Numbered from the stretch's first letter, positions 8,004 to 17,388 are shown. The stretch: 52,261 bases of DNA from Pseudomonas syringae (GCF_000737245.1 NZ_JPQU01000046.1:1-52261); one strand, 5' to 3'. Numbers and translations: made by a program. The notes: generated from the sequence alone by a model not told the origin.

Positions 8004-9902
8004 GTGGAGTTTATGCACTACATTTTTAGCACTGAAACATATGCTCGTGCAAAAAAAATTCGTAATTCTACCAGTAATGAAGCGATTTTTGCGCTTGTAC
8101 AAGAAGACAGAGACGGGGCCGCTTTTTTTTTATCGGGCAAAGTATTTTCACTCGATGATGAGTTTCGCGAAAAACTTTTGCAACATGTAATTTCTAGCCC
8201 TCTGCAGATAGCTTCCTCGAATAGGGCACACTTTATCAAGTGGGGTGTTTCTAAGGCAGGGCAGTCATACACGCACGCGGCCAGCTGTGTTACCGATCTC
8301 AATGTGTCAAGTATGCTCGCCTATTTGGAAACGTCTGTTTTGAGGATGGAAGTATTTGGCACAAGTGTAGATGGGCGCTTTTATCCTGAAAGTGTTCTGC
8401 AATCACAGTCTGGACATCTCATATCTACGTTAATGTCGGCATTATATTTTGTTTCTAAGCGATCTAGTTTGTGTATCGAAGGTACTACCGATGAGAGTGG
8501 GATTGCTGAATTCTGGAAACATATGGCTCATTATGAATCTCTAAAAGGGTTTGTTCAGGAGGTTGCCCACGGTAATTGTATCCCGATAGAAGTTACTAGT
8601 TTAAGTCCTGAAGTCTCCGCGAAGAGTCTTGAGAGGTTTGTCGGGCGCGCTACATATTATATGGAGTGGTATGACCAACGATGGAGGAGTTTAGAGATAT
8701 ACAGAGATTTAAACTATAGATTTTACAATGCTCATGAGGATGGCGGCGATCTATTGCTTCTGATGGAGCGCAGCGGTTTAAGTAAGGTTGAAAGCTCAAT
8801 AGTCACGTTTGATATGACAAATAGTGAGAGCTTTGAATTTGAGTTGAGGAGGTTCAAAGTAATAAAATTGTTGGAGTTGATGTACGTTGTTGATGGGCGT
8901 TGTTGTTATGAAGGCTGCTATTTTACAATTAGAAAATTGATTGATTGCCTCTTTTCTTTGCTTGCTTACGCTCAAAAACTTAATGCGGATAATACAGGGC
9001 GGGTAAGGCGCGGGAAGGTAGCTAAAGTTCAAGCTCTTAGTTTGTATAGGCTCGGAAAAATTTTGAATTTAAAACGGAGCGAGATTAAATTGATCGATTT
9101 GTTCGTCTCTGATCTAAATCGTAACGGACCAAGTCCTAATTCTGGCGTTTTTATGGTGGGAAGAGAGTACTACATTATACCTTCTCACATTATGTCTCTT
9201 TCTGTTGAGAAAGTTGTTGATCATATAATGGTTCGAAAAGACGTTTTTATAAATAATGAAGGTTTTTCAGATAAAGGATATTTTTTCGAAAGCTTGTTGA
9301 GAGACGTAATTGAGAAGTCGGCTAGGTCCTTTTATAAGCTCAATCAAGATATTAAAAAAGGGATACCTGAGATTGATGGTATGTTCAATGTTTGGGGTTC
9401 AACATGGGTGCTGTGTGAGGCCAAGTGTAGTGTCAAACCAGAATGTCGACGAGATGCGTATCAATTTACTGAAAATCACATTGTCGGCGCGTTGTCTCAG
9501 TTAGATAAGCGGTTTGATTTCCTATCTGGTCGTCTTAATCCGATTCCCGGTTTTGTATTTGAAGAGGCAGATCTCTTGCTCTTAATAGTCACAAATCATA
9601 ATTACTTTACCGGTTTGAATTTGAAAACACCTAAGGGACGAGATGTTTATGTTGTAGATTTATTGTATTTGAGTGATATTTTGATTGGGGGGTTTGTGCC
9701 GGTTTGGAGTAATGTAAAGGGCGGCCAGAGTTATGTTAGATCAAAGCGGGATGTTGCTAATGAATTAATTTCTGATGCCATTAAGTATCCCTTGCGAAAT
9801 CTACTAAGTGTTGAGGTGCCAAGCTTTCAGATTCAGGAGTCAGGTATTGTGATTCGAATCCACAAAGAATCAATCGTAGATGATATGTCTTTTTATTCTT
9901 AG
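8004..9902 (+). CDS. Predicted PD-(D/E)XK nuclease-like defence protein
   Basis: A 632-residue protein that matches no named family I recognise. Residues 455-475 read PEIDGMFNVWGSTWVLCEAK, giving Asp458 and Glu472-x-Lys474, the spacing expected of a PD-(D/E)XK nuclease. A conserved-looking Glu/helix lies upstream (YFFESLLRDVIE) and a hydrophobic strand follows (DLLLLIVTNH). The first 430 residues look mostly helical, without signal peptide or membrane segments. The start is either GTG at 8004 or ATG at 8013; GGTGGAG at 8003-8009 lies very close to the ATG, so this is unsettled. It shares the AT-rich composition of the kinase/receiver pair and is the likely effector. It could instead be an unrelated defence gene. 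Confidence 0.6.
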   Translation: MEFMHYIFSTETYARAKKIRNSTSNEAIFALVQEDRDGAAFFLSGKVFSLDDEFREKLLQHVISSPLQIASSNRAHFIKWGVSKAGQSYTHAASCVTDLNVSSMLAYLETSVLRMEVFGTSVDGRFYPESVLQSQSGHLISTLMSALYFVSKRSSLCIEGTTDESGIAEFWKHMAHYESLKGFVQEVAHGNCIPIEVTSLSPEVSAKSLERFVGRATYYMEWYDQRWRSLEIYRDLNYRFYNAHEDGGDLLLLMERSGLSKVESSIVTFDMTNSESFEFELRRFKVIKLLELMYVVDGRCCYEGCYFTIRKLIDCLFSLLAYAQKLNADNTGRVRRGKVAKVQALSLYRLGKILNLKRSEIKLIDLFVSDLNRNGPSPNSGVFMVGREYYIIPSHIMSLSVEKVVDHIMVRKDVFINNEGFSDKGYFFESLLRDVIEKSARSFYKLNQDIKKGIPEIDGMFNVWGSTWVLCEAKCSVKPECRRDAYQFTENHIVGALSQLDKRFDFLSGRLNPIPGFVFEEADLLLLIVTNHNYFTGLNLKTPKGRDVYVVDLLYLSDILIGGFVPVWSNVKGGQSYVRSKRDVANELISDAIKYPLRNLLSVEVPSFQIQESGIVIRIHKESIVDDMSFYS

Positions 9903-10154
9903 GCTTAATCAGCGGTTTTTCGAGTTATAGCGGTTATTAGTTATGGCTAAGATAAGTTTTGTCATGGCTGCGCATCTCAGATGTGCTGTTCACAGTTATC
10001 CACAAAAAATACAACCTCTCCAGGCCGGCCTTTATTCGAAGCTTGGTAGCGTGTGATCGCTCCTACAGGTTCTGCGTATCATTCCCGGGCAATAAAAAAG
10101 CCAAAAGCATCATGCTTCTGGCCTTCTGTTTACCGCTGCAATGCAGCCCGGATA
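9903..10154. other. Right border of the accessory region
   Basis: Composition shifts here from AT-rich to GC-rich. A perfect DnaA-box sequence, TTATCCACA, lies at 9996-10004. No gene is seen. Confidence 0.4.
10091..10125 (-). terminator. Terminator of the relict nrdB tail
   Basis: On the minus strand a 10-bp stem with one mismatch (GCCAGAAGCA/TGCTTTTGGC, loop TGA) is followed by a run of T. It lies just downstream of the relict nrdB stop codon. Confidence 0.7.
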
Positions 10155-10244
10155 TCAATCCCAGCTAAGCGCACCGCCGTTCTGGTATTCAATAACCCGC
10201 TTCTCAAAGGAGTTCTTCTCTTTCTTCAAGTCCATGATTCCGCT
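10155..10244 (-). pseudogene. Truncated duplicate of the nrdB 3' end
   Basis: About 28 codons encode MDLKKEKNSFEKRVIEYQ followed by NGGALSWD and a stop. The intact NrdB tail reads MDLKKEKNFFETRVIEYQ then TGGALSWD. The DNA matches the end of nrdB (from 13183) with about a dozen mismatches over 90 bases, including a 29-base identical run, and homology stops abruptly at the right. It keeps its own terminator. It looks like a displaced nrdB 3' end left by an insertion, or a fragment from a related strain. Confidence 0.8.
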
Positions 10245-10280
10245 GTCGCGCGATGCTTCGGCCTCGTTTTGCGGGTCCGA

Positions 10281-12932
10281 TCACTCAGGCCTGGCCCCGG
10301 GTTGCAACAGCAGCGCAACCAGCGCGCTCCAGCCTGTCTGATGTGAGGCGCCCAGGCCGCGTCCATTCTCGCCGTGAAAATACTCGTGGAACAACACCAG
10401 GTCGAGGCTCTGTGGATCGATTTCCAGTTGTGGATAGCTGGCCATGGAAGGTCGATTGCCTTCACTGTTGCGCAGGAATAATCCGCAGATGCGCTGACTT
10501 AAACCTTCAGCCACTTCGTCCAGCGAAGCCAGATAGCCCGAGCCACTGGGGTATTCCACGGAAAAGTTCTCACCGTAATAGCGATGAAACTCACGCAGTG
10601 ATTCGATCAACATGTAATTCAACGGCATCCATATCGGGCCGCGCCAGTTTGAGTTGCCGCCGAACAGCCGCGAGTCGGACTCGGCAGGCTGGTAATCCGC
10701 CGACAGCGTGTTGCCGTTGATTTGCATGCTGAACGGATTCTCTGCGTAGAAGCGTGACAACGAGCGCACACCAAACGGCGAGAGAAACTCGTTTTCATCA
10801 AGCATTTGCTTGATGAGGTCCTTGGTCCGTTGCCCGCGCAATAGTGCCAACAACAGACGATTGCCTTTTCCGGGTTCGGTCCAGCGCGAGATTAGCGCTG
10901 CCAGGTCCGGACGATGATGGAGGAAACCCAGCAGACGTTCGCGCAGCCCTTTGAGCCCTTCATGTTCGCTCTGCTCCAGCACACGCACGGCAAACAGCGA
11001 AATCAAGCCCACGAATGATCGCAGCCGCACCGACTCACGGCTGCCGTCAGGACGGTGCAATACGTCATAGAAGAAGCCGTCCTGCTCATTCCAGAGCCCT
11101 TCGACGTCCACGCTGTCCACTTGGTTGATCGCACCGGCGATGTACAGAAAGTGTTCGAAGAATTTCACCGAGATGTCGATGTAAACGTCATTGCGCTGTG
11201 CCAATTCCAGCGCCATGCGCATCAGGTCCAGGGCATAGCCAGCCACCCAGGCGGTTCCGTCGGCCTGGTCCAATTGATAGCCGGGCGCAAAGGCGGCAGA
11301 ACGGTCAAACAGGCCGATGTTATCGAGACCGAGAAATCCACCCTGGAAAATGTTGTGGCCTTCGCTGTCCTTGCGATTCACCCACCAGGAAAAATTCAGC
11401 AGCAGCTTGTGGAAAACCCGCTCAAGAAACGCGGCGTCGCCTTGGCCCGTCTGGGCCTTTTCCATCTGGTACACGCGCCAGGATGCCCAGGCATGCACCG
11501 GCGGGTTGGCGTCGTCGAAGCACCATTCATAAGCCGGTATCTGACCGTTGGGGTGCATAAAGCGGTCTTTGACCAATAGCAGCAACTGATCCTTGGCGAA
11601 GTCCAGGTCAATCAACGCAAACGCGACCGCCTGGAAGGCCGTGTCCCATGACGCGTACCAGGGATACTCCCACTTGTCCGGCATCGAGACGATGTCGAAG
11701 TTGTACAGGTGATGCCACTGGTTGTTTCGTATTTGCGCGCGTTCAGGCGGCGGTGTCTCTCCGGGATCGCCAGCGAGCCAGGTTTTGACGTCGAAGTAAT
11801 AAAACTGTTTTGACCACAGTAATCCAGCCAGTGCCTGGCGCTGAACATTGCGAGCATCGGCATCGGGCAATGCATGCTGCAACGCGTCATAAAACTCATC
11901 GGCATCGGCGCGGCGCGTCTCAAACAACTTGCGTGCATTCACCCGCGCCGCTCCGGCGGGGGCGAAACGCAAGTACACCACCTCAGAAGCGCCACCCTCC
12001 ATTTGCAGGACGAAATGCGCGGCGACTTTGGTCCCGTTGTCTCTGCGAATCGCAGTGGGGTTAGCGTTCATGAGGTATTCACCGATCCCGTCCTTGAAGG
12101 GGCCGGGCGCGGGCTCGCCAAAAAGTTTTGGGGTATTACTGCGGTTCTCGCAGAACAGCCAGTCGCAGGCGTGCGGCCCCCAGGCCGTGGCGTGTCTATC
12201 GGCTTCTGACGGATGCCGGGCACTGATGGTGTCATCAGACAATGACAGGGCAGGGCGCTCGGTACCCGGTGCCCGGCTCCAGGTATCACGGGCCCATAAC
12301 TGCGGCAGTACATGCACCCGTGCTGCCAGATCGGAGCGATTGGTTATCGTCACCCGCATAAAGACATCATCCGGAGTGTGCTTGGCGTACTCCACAGTGA
12401 CGTCGAAATAATGGTTGTCGTTGAATACGCCGGTGTCGAGGATTTCATACTCAGGATCATTCAACCCACGCCTGGCGTTCTCTGCCACCAGATCATCGTA
12501 GGGAAACATCCCATGCGGGTACTTGTAGAGCATGCGCATATACGCATGGCTCGGGACGCCGTCGAGGTGAAAGTACAATTCCTTCACGTCTTCGCCATGA
12601 TTGCCTTCAGCATTGTTCAGGCCAAACAAACGCTCTTTGAGGATGGGATCGTGTTCATTCCACAAACCCAGGCCAATGCACCAGTGCTGAGACTTGTCGG
12701 AAAACCCGGCCAGCCCATCCTCCCCCCAACGGTAAACACGACTGCGGGCATGATCATGGGGAAAGTAGTCCCATGCATTTCCATCGGAGCTGTAGTCCTC
12801 CCGAACTGTGCCCCACTGCCGATCACTCAGATACGGCCCCCACTCACGCCACCGTTCCACATCCTCGCTGGCAAGGCGCAAACCTTCGGTCGTCTTCAAC
12901 AACGCGTACTGCTTTGGATCGGCAGCCATCAT
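10281..12932 (-). CDS. GH63/MGH1-like glucosidase
   Basis: An 883-residue protein of the bacterial glucosidase family related to GH63 mannosyl-oligosaccharide glucosidases. The first 350 residues form a beta-rich N-terminal region (ERWREWGPYLSDRQWGTVRE and similar). From about 390 on is an (alpha/alpha)6-type barrel with typical blocks such as MPDKWEYPWYASWDTAF, IPAYEWCFDD, GGFLGLDNIG and NWRGPIWMPLNYM. No signal peptide is seen, so it is probably cytoplasmic and acts on short glucosides or trehalose/glycogen-type substrates, which is inference. Two ATGs follow a GTG; the start is taken at the first ATG. The gene stands alone between the nrdB relict and intact nrdB, which suggests it was acquired. 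Confidence 0.8.
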   Translation of the reverse strand: MMAADPKQYALLKTTEGLRLASEDVERWREWGPYLSDRQWGTVREDYSSDGNAWDYFPHDHARSRVYRWGEDGLAGFSDKSQHWCIGLGLWNEHDPILKERLFGLNNAEGNHGEDVKELYFHLDGVPSHAYMRMLYKYPHGMFPYDDLVAENARRGLNDPEYEILDTGVFNDNHYFDVTVEYAKHTPDDVFMRVTITNRSDLAARVHVLPQLWARDTWSRAPGTERPALSLSDDTISARHPSEADRHATAWGPHACDWLFCENRSNTPKLFGEPAPGPFKDGIGEYLMNANPTAIRRDNGTKVAAHFVLQMEGGASEVVYLRFAPAGAARVNARKLFETRRADADEFYDALQHALPDADARNVQRQALAGLLWSKQFYYFDVKTWLAGDPGETPPPERAQIRNNQWHHLYNFDIVSMPDKWEYPWYASWDTAFQAVAFALIDLDFAKDQLLLLVKDRFMHPNGQIPAYEWCFDDANPPVHAWASWRVYQMEKAQTGQGDAAFLERVFHKLLLNFSWWVNRKDSEGHNIFQGGFLGLDNIGLFDRSAAFAPGYQLDQADGTAWVAGYALDLMRMALELAQRNDVYIDISVKFFEHFLYIAGAINQVDSVDVEGLWNEQDGFFYDVLHRPDGSRESVRLRSFVGLISLFAVRVLEQSEHEGLKGLRERLLGFLHHRPDLAALISRWTEPGKGNRLLLALLRGQRTKDLIKQMLDENEFLSPFGVRSLSRFYAENPFSMQINGNTLSADYQPAESDSRLFGGNSNWRGPIWMPLNYMLIESLREFHRYYGENFSVEYPSGSGYLASLDEVAEGLSQRICGLFLRNSEGNRPSMASYPQLEIDPQSLDLVLFHEYFHGENGRGLGASHQTGWSALVALLLQPGARPE

Positions 12933-13121
12933 CACTTCCCGGCACGTTAATGTTGGAAAATCCAGACCTCGTGGTTTGTTATGAGGCTATCGGTTGCTGA
13001 GGTTTGTCAAACGGCGGGCAGGAACGTTGGGATCGGCCTGGCTACAAATGTGACTGAAAATACAGCGTCTGATTTTTCATTGAGGTGAGGCGTCGAGTCG
13101 CTTGGCGGATAAGCTGAGCGC

Positions 13122-13157
13122 AATAAAAAGGGCCACCTTTTCAGGCAGCCCTTTCAT
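13122..13157 (-). terminator. nrdB terminator
   Basis: On the minus strand AAGGGCTGCC and GGTGGCCCTT form a stem followed by TTTTTATT, shortly downstream of the nrdB stop. Confidence 0.8.
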
Positions 13158-13182
13158 TGAAGCTTGTCAGCGAGGGATCAAA

Positions 13183-14430
13183 TCAATCCCAGCTCAACGC
13201 CCCACCAGTTTGATACTCAATAACCCGCGTCTCAAAGAAGTTCTTCTCTTTCTTCAAGTCCATGATTTCGCTCATCCATGGGAATGGGTTGGTGGTACCT
13301 GGGTACTCTTCTTTCAAACCGATCTGCGACAGGCGACGGTTGGCGATGAATTTGAGGTAATCCTCCATCATCGCGGCGTTCATGCCGAGGACGCCGCGGG
13401 GCATGGTGTCGCGGGCGTATTCGATTTCCAGTTGGGTGCCTTGCAGGATCATCTGGCTGGCTTCTTCCTTCATCTCGGCGTCCCACAGGTGTGGGTTTTC
13501 GATTTTGATCTGGTTGATCACGTCGATGCCGAAGTTCAGGTGCATGGATTCGTCGCGCAGGATGTACTGGAACTGCTCGGCGACGCCGGTCATTTTGTTG
13601 CGGCGGCCCATGGACAGGATCTGGGTGAAGCCGCAGTAGAAGAAGATGCCTTCCAGTACGCAGTAGTAGGCGATCAGGTTGCGCAGCAGTTCTTTGTCGG
13701 TTTCTTCGGTGCCGGTTTCGAACTTCGGATCGGAGATCGAACGGGTGTATTTCAGGCCCCAGGCGGCTTTTTTCGCGACCGATGGGATCTCGTGGTACAT
13801 GTTGAAGATCTCGCCTTCATCCATGGCCAGCGATTCGATGCAGTACTGATAGGCGTGGGTGTGGATCGCTTCTTCGAAGGCCTGGCGCAGGATGTACTGG
13901 CGGCACTCCGGGTTGGTGATCAGGCGGTACACGGCCAGGACCAGGTTGTTGGCAACCAGGGAGTCGGCGGTGGAGAAGAAGCCCAGGTTGCGCATGACGA
14001 TGCGGCGCTCGTCGTCGGTCAGGCCTTGTGGGTCTTTCCACAGGGCGATGTCGGCGGTCATGTTGACTTCTTGCGGCATCCAGTGGTTTGCGCAACCGTC
14101 CAGGTACTTCTGCCAGGCCCAGTCGTACTTGAATGGCACGAGCTGGTTGAGGTCGGCGCGGCAGTTGATCATCATTTTTTCGTCAACGGCAACACGGGCG
14201 CTGGCGCCTTCGAGTTCAGCCAGACCTTCAGCGACGTCCAGTGCGTCCAGCGCTTTTTTGGCGCGGACCAGGGCAGGGGAGTCTTTGTCGGTGATGTTGC
14301 GTGCTTCGGTCGCTGCGGCGCCACCGGCGCTGTCGAGGCGGTCCATGTTGGCTTCGTTGGCGTGACCGGCGTTGGTCGCTTTGGCGACTACTTCGCCGTC
14401 TTCTTTATCGAATTCGTCCCAGCTCAGCAT
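13183..14430 (-). CDS. nrdB: Class Ia ribonucleoside-diphosphate reductase, beta subunit
   Basis: A 415-residue NrdB. It houses the diiron-tyrosyl radical cofactor used with NrdA to make deoxyribonucleotides. The block EEAIHTHAYQY has the E-x2-H-x3-Y spacing of the iron ligands and radical tyrosine. Further ligands are in VLEGIFFYCGF and RDESMHLNFG. The C-terminal tail ending ALSWD is the part that docks into NrdA. Transcription is probably controlled by the NrdR-like boxes at 14793-14839. A terminator follows. A divergent copy of its last 28 codons sits 3 kb downstream. nrdA is 3 kb upstream with a chemoreceptor gene between, so the two subunits are transcribed at least partly separately. 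Confidence 0.97.
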   Translation of the reverse strand: MLSWDEFDKEDGEVVAKATNAGHANEANMDRLDSAGGAAATEARNITDKDSPALVRAKKALDALDVAEGLAELEGASARVAVDEKMMINCRADLNQLVPFKYDWAWQKYLDGCANHWMPQEVNMTADIALWKDPQGLTDDERRIVMRNLGFFSTADSLVANNLVLAVYRLITNPECRQYILRQAFEEAIHTHAYQYCIESLAMDEGEIFNMYHEIPSVAKKAAWGLKYTRSISDPKFETGTEETDKELLRNLIAYYCVLEGIFFYCGFTQILSMGRRNKMTGVAEQFQYILRDESMHLNFGIDVINQIKIENPHLWDAEMKEEASQMILQGTQLEIEYARDTMPRGVLGMNAAMMEDYLKFIANRRLSQIGLKEEYPGTTNPFPWMSEIMDLKKEKNFFETRVIEYQTGGALSWD

Positions 14431-14792
14431 GGTGGAAGCTCCTGAATTTCAAAGGATGTAGTGCCCGCGTCGTGTCGCTAACGTTGGCAACGGATTTCTT
14501 GATTTACTCGGGATCGACTGGCCTGTGGCGCTGTAGGTCGATCAATGGATTTGCCGCCGCGGCGCGGGGCCACACAGGCGAACAAAACGGGCAGTAGAGG
14601 TTGCTTTCAGGTAAGACAGCATTGCGTGTGCAAATGGTCATTTGAGTACCCTGGAGCGAGCGCGGGATTATACAGATTTTGCCCGGCACTTGTTCATTCA
14701 TGACTGTGTTTTGGGGTGTGATTTTCACTTTTTTCTTTTGCATTTGCGGGTTCATTCTCAAATGGTGAGAAGTGAGCGGAAATGCAGTGAAA

Positions 14793-14839
14793 ACCCTGTA
14801 TGTAGTGTTTTTCAAATTTCGAAACACAGCATATAGGTC
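14793..14839. promoter_or_regulatory. NrdR-like box pair upstream of nrdB
   Basis: Two 16-bp sites, ACCCTGTATGTAGTGT (14793-14808) and ACACAGCATATAGGTC (14824-14839), lie with centres 31 bases apart, about three helical turns. Paired sites at this spacing are typical of NrdR, the repressor of ribonucleotide reductase genes. The nrdA upstream region has the same arrangement. Confidence 0.7.
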
Positions 14840-15033
14840 TCGCTGGCCTCCGGCAACGTGTCGATGCGACGCATTTACGCTTAGGCTTTATCGCTTGATG
14901 GGGGTCAATGTTTCTGTGTGCCTTGGATACTGGGGGTTGTGGCGGGGGGAGGGGTTTAGGCGGGGATTTTCAGGTGACCAACGGTTGGTGTGACGGGCGT
15001 GCGCGATGTCAGCCGCTCCAGACGGCGGAGAGT

Positions 15034-15125
15034 CTGTGGGAGCGGTGCTTGCCCGCGATGAACGATAATGCGGTCTGTCTGAAAAATCACAGCGTCTGCA
15101 TCGCGGGCAAGCACCGCTCCCACGG
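15034..15125. repeat. REPIN, GGTGCTTGCCCGCGAT type
   Basis: CTGTGGGAGCGGTGCTTGCC and its inverted copy enclose a loop of about 40 bases. Confidence 0.85.
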
Positions 15126-15145
15126 GGGGCGGCGGCCTATCTGAT

Positions 15146-15188
15146 GTACCGCGTCATCGTTCTTCGCGGGCAAGCCTCGCTCCAACAG
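15146..15188. repeat. Single REP (half REPIN) with loop
   Basis: The reverse complement matches the left arm and first loop bases of the REPIN at 34810 over 42 bases, so it is a broken copy of the same element. Confidence 0.8.
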
Positions 15189-15205
15189 AACTCCGTGCAT
15201 AAGTG

Positions 15206-16846
15206 TTAGCTGACTTTGAAGAACGCCACTTTCTGAGTCAGGCGATCTGCCAGTTGAGCGAGTTCGTGGCTTGCGGTGGCCACTTGTTTTGATCCTGTCG
15301 CGGACTGCACGGTTGAGCCGTGGATGCGGTTGATGTTGACCGCGACTTCTTCGGCCACGGCGCTCTGTTGAACCGAGGCGCTGGCGATCTGCTCGTTCAT
15401 GCGGTTAATGGCGCCCACTTCCTGGCTGATTTTGGACAGCGCACCTTGAGCGTTGCGGGTTTGTTCCACGGTGCGGCCAACCAGTTCGCAGTTATCACGC
15501 ATGGTTTGCGCGGCGGCTTCGGTGCCGCTTTGCAGGGTGCTGATCATTTCCCGTATGTCCTGAGTGGAGCGCTGGGTGCGGTTGGCCAGGGAGCGGACTT
15601 CATCAGCCACCACGGCAAACCCTCGGCCATGCTCACCGGCCCGGGCCGCTTCAATGGCAGCGTTGAGGGCCAGGAGGTTGGTCTGCGCGGCGATGGAGTT
15701 GATGACGTCGATAACGCTTTCAATCTCCTCGCTCTGTTTGGATACCCGCTCCACGGTCAGGGTGGTTTCAGCCAGTGAGGTGGCCAGTTGTTCGATCGCC
15801 AGGGTAGTGCCTGCGACCAGTTGGTTGCCGCTTTCAACTTCACCGTCGGCCAGGCGCGTTGCGTCGGCAGCTTGAGACGCGTAACCGGTGACTTCGTTGA
15901 CGTTGGCTGCCATTTGCGTGATGGCGGTCGCGACTTGCTCGGCCTCACGGGTTTGCAGATTTATCTGGTCATTGTTGGTGATCGACGTAGCAGACAGCAG
16001 CGAGGAGGAGTGATTGACCTCCTGCGCGGCCAGACGCACCTGGGTGATGGTGTCGGCCAGTCGGCTGAGGGCGGTTTTCAGTACGCCCATGACACTGTTC
16101 GGGTAGCGGGTGTCGATGCGTTGCTGCAAATCGCCGGCTGCCAGGCGCTGGATGGCTTCGGCGACTTCGGTAGGCTCGGCGCCCAGAGTGGATTTGACGA
16201 AGCGGATGATCACGACTGACAAGATGACACTCAGCAGCAAGGCCACGGCGGTTGCCAGCAGCATCAAGCCGCGAAACTGGCTGGCGGTGGCTTGCACATC
16301 GTTCAAGTGCGACTTGATAGAGGCCTCTTCGTAGTCGATCAGGGTGTTAATGCGCTTGAGCCACTCGCTGTAGTTGGCGGATACCTGGTTCAGCAGCAAA
16401 GCCTGCGACCCGGCGATATCGCCCGTACGCCGCAAGGTGATCAGTTTTTTGGTGGCGGCGAGGGTTTGCTGTTCGATTTCTTTGATGGCACTGAGCATGG
16501 ATTGCTCTTGCACGGTGACGTGGCCGCCAGCATACAGCTGGTCCAGGGGCACGGCTGAGTCGACGTAGTCTTTTTCCAGGCTAGTGACTTCGGTCAGGTG
16601 GCTTTCCAGATCACGATCATTTGCCACCAGCACCGCATCACGAATGGCGATGGCCCGGTTGTGCACGCTGCCGCGGAAGTTGATGGCGAAGCGCTGCACT
16701 TTTGCGGCGTTATCGTTGACGTCTTCCAGCGTGGAGTCAATGAAGCTGACCCGTTGGATGCCAACGGCGGTGATCAATACCAGCAACGACACGATGGCAG
16801 CAAAGCCCAGGCCGATGCGTGACGCGAGGGAAATCGGGGTTTTCAT
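15206..16846 (-). CDS. Methyl-accepting chemotaxis protein
   Basis: A 546-residue chemoreceptor. An N-terminal membrane helix (residues about 8-30) is followed by a roughly 150-residue periplasmic four-helix-bundle sensor with the DVNDNAAKVQRFAINFRGSV pattern. A second membrane helix (LLATAVALLLSVILSVVII), a HAMP segment with AAGDLQQRI and a long cytoplasmic coiled coil follow. The signalling hairpin is clear: NSIAAQTNLLALNAAIEAAR then GEHGRGFAVVADEVR. The ligand is unknown. The start is taken at the Met opening MKTPISLASRIG; an ATG 30 bases upstream is possible. It lies between nrdA and nrdB on the same strand, and nothing links its function to them. Confidence 0.93.
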   Translation of the reverse strand: MKTPISLASRIGLGFAAIVSLLVLITAVGIQRVSFIDSTLEDVNDNAAKVQRFAINFRGSVHNRAIAIRDAVLVANDRDLESHLTEVTSLEKDYVDSAVPLDQLYAGGHVTVQEQSMLSAIKEIEQQTLAATKKLITLRRTGDIAGSQALLLNQVSANYSEWLKRINTLIDYEEASIKSHLNDVQATASQFRGLMLLATAVALLLSVILSVVIIRFVKSTLGAEPTEVAEAIQRLAAGDLQQRIDTRYPNSVMGVLKTALSRLADTITQVRLAAQEVNHSSSLLSATSITNNDQINLQTREAEQVATAITQMAANVNEVTGYASQAADATRLADGEVESGNQLVAGTTLAIEQLATSLAETTLTVERVSKQSEEIESVIDVINSIAAQTNLLALNAAIEAARAGEHGRGFAVVADEVRSLANRTQRSTQDIREMISTLQSGTEAAAQTMRDNCELVGRTVEQTRNAQGALSKISQEVGAINRMNEQIASASVQQSAVAEEVAVNINRIHGSTVQSATGSKQVATASHELAQLADRLTQKVAFFKVS

Positions 16847-17055
16847 GAGCAGAACTCGTGGGGAAGCGATGCGCAAAACGTACTGGTATCAATACGCCAT
16901 CTTTGGGTGTGACGAAGGTATCGTTAAGCGGGGTTACTGCCTAATGAAAGGAGACTACGGCATTCATAGGGGGATGCTATGGAATTGTTTTAGGCAGTGG
17001 TTTGGCTGCAATGCCGTGGGGGCGGCTAAAGCCGGTGCCACAGATTCACCTTACC

Positions 17056-17151
17056 CGTGTGGGAGCGAATTTATTCGCGAAGAGGCCGGTAGATTCGATG
17101 GATTTTCATCGGTTGTGATATTGCCTTCGCGAATGAATTCGCTCCCACAGG
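17056..17151. repeat. REPIN, GAATTCATTCGCGA type
   Basis: GTGTGGGAGCGAATTTATTCGCGA and an inverted copy ending GAATTCGCTCCCACAGG bracket a loop. Confidence 0.85.
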
Positions 17152-17203
17152 TTCGGTGTTTTCTGAGGTTGTGCGGCTCGATAGAAATTTGGGCTGGGCT
17201 GAT

Positions 17204-17388
17204 GCTATCGCGAGCAAGCGCGCTCCTACAGTTTTGTGTTTTGAGGGATTCAAGCAGGGAGGGAGGTGTTGCGGGGGGAGGCCGGGAGGGTTTGATGCTC
17301 CCGGTTTTGTTCAGCTAGTTATAGCGGTGTTGGCTTCTTCGCGAGCAAGCTCGCTCCCACAGAAAGCGATGGGAGCGAGCTTTCGGCT
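17204..17388. repeat. Cluster of single REP arms
   Basis: Arms at 17204-17231 (GCGAGCAAGCGCGCTCCTAC), 17338-17362 (CGCGAGCAAGCTCGCTCCCA) and 17371-17388 (GGGAGCGAGCTTTCGGCT) are remnants of REPINs. Confidence 0.7.

Larger units (their letters stand above)
14431..15205. other. nrdB leader and REP-containing spacer
   Basis: This 775-base gap holds the nrdB control region (NrdR-like box pair at 14793-14839), a REPIN at 15034-15125 and a further half repeat at 15146-15188. No gene was recognised. Confidence 0.6.

Noticed and set aside
7951..8190. 79-residue frame overlapping the start of the nuclease-like gene
   Set aside because: No ribosome binding site of its own, and the 632-residue frame is far longer and carries the motif.
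9996..10004. DnaA box as a sign of a plasmid or chromosomal origin
   Set aside because: A single box without an AT-rich unwinding region or replication gene; likely isolated or part of an old nrd control region.
13102..14445. 447-residue plus-strand frame opposite nrdB
   Set aside because: Antisense shadow of nrdB with biased valine/phenylalanine/glycine composition.
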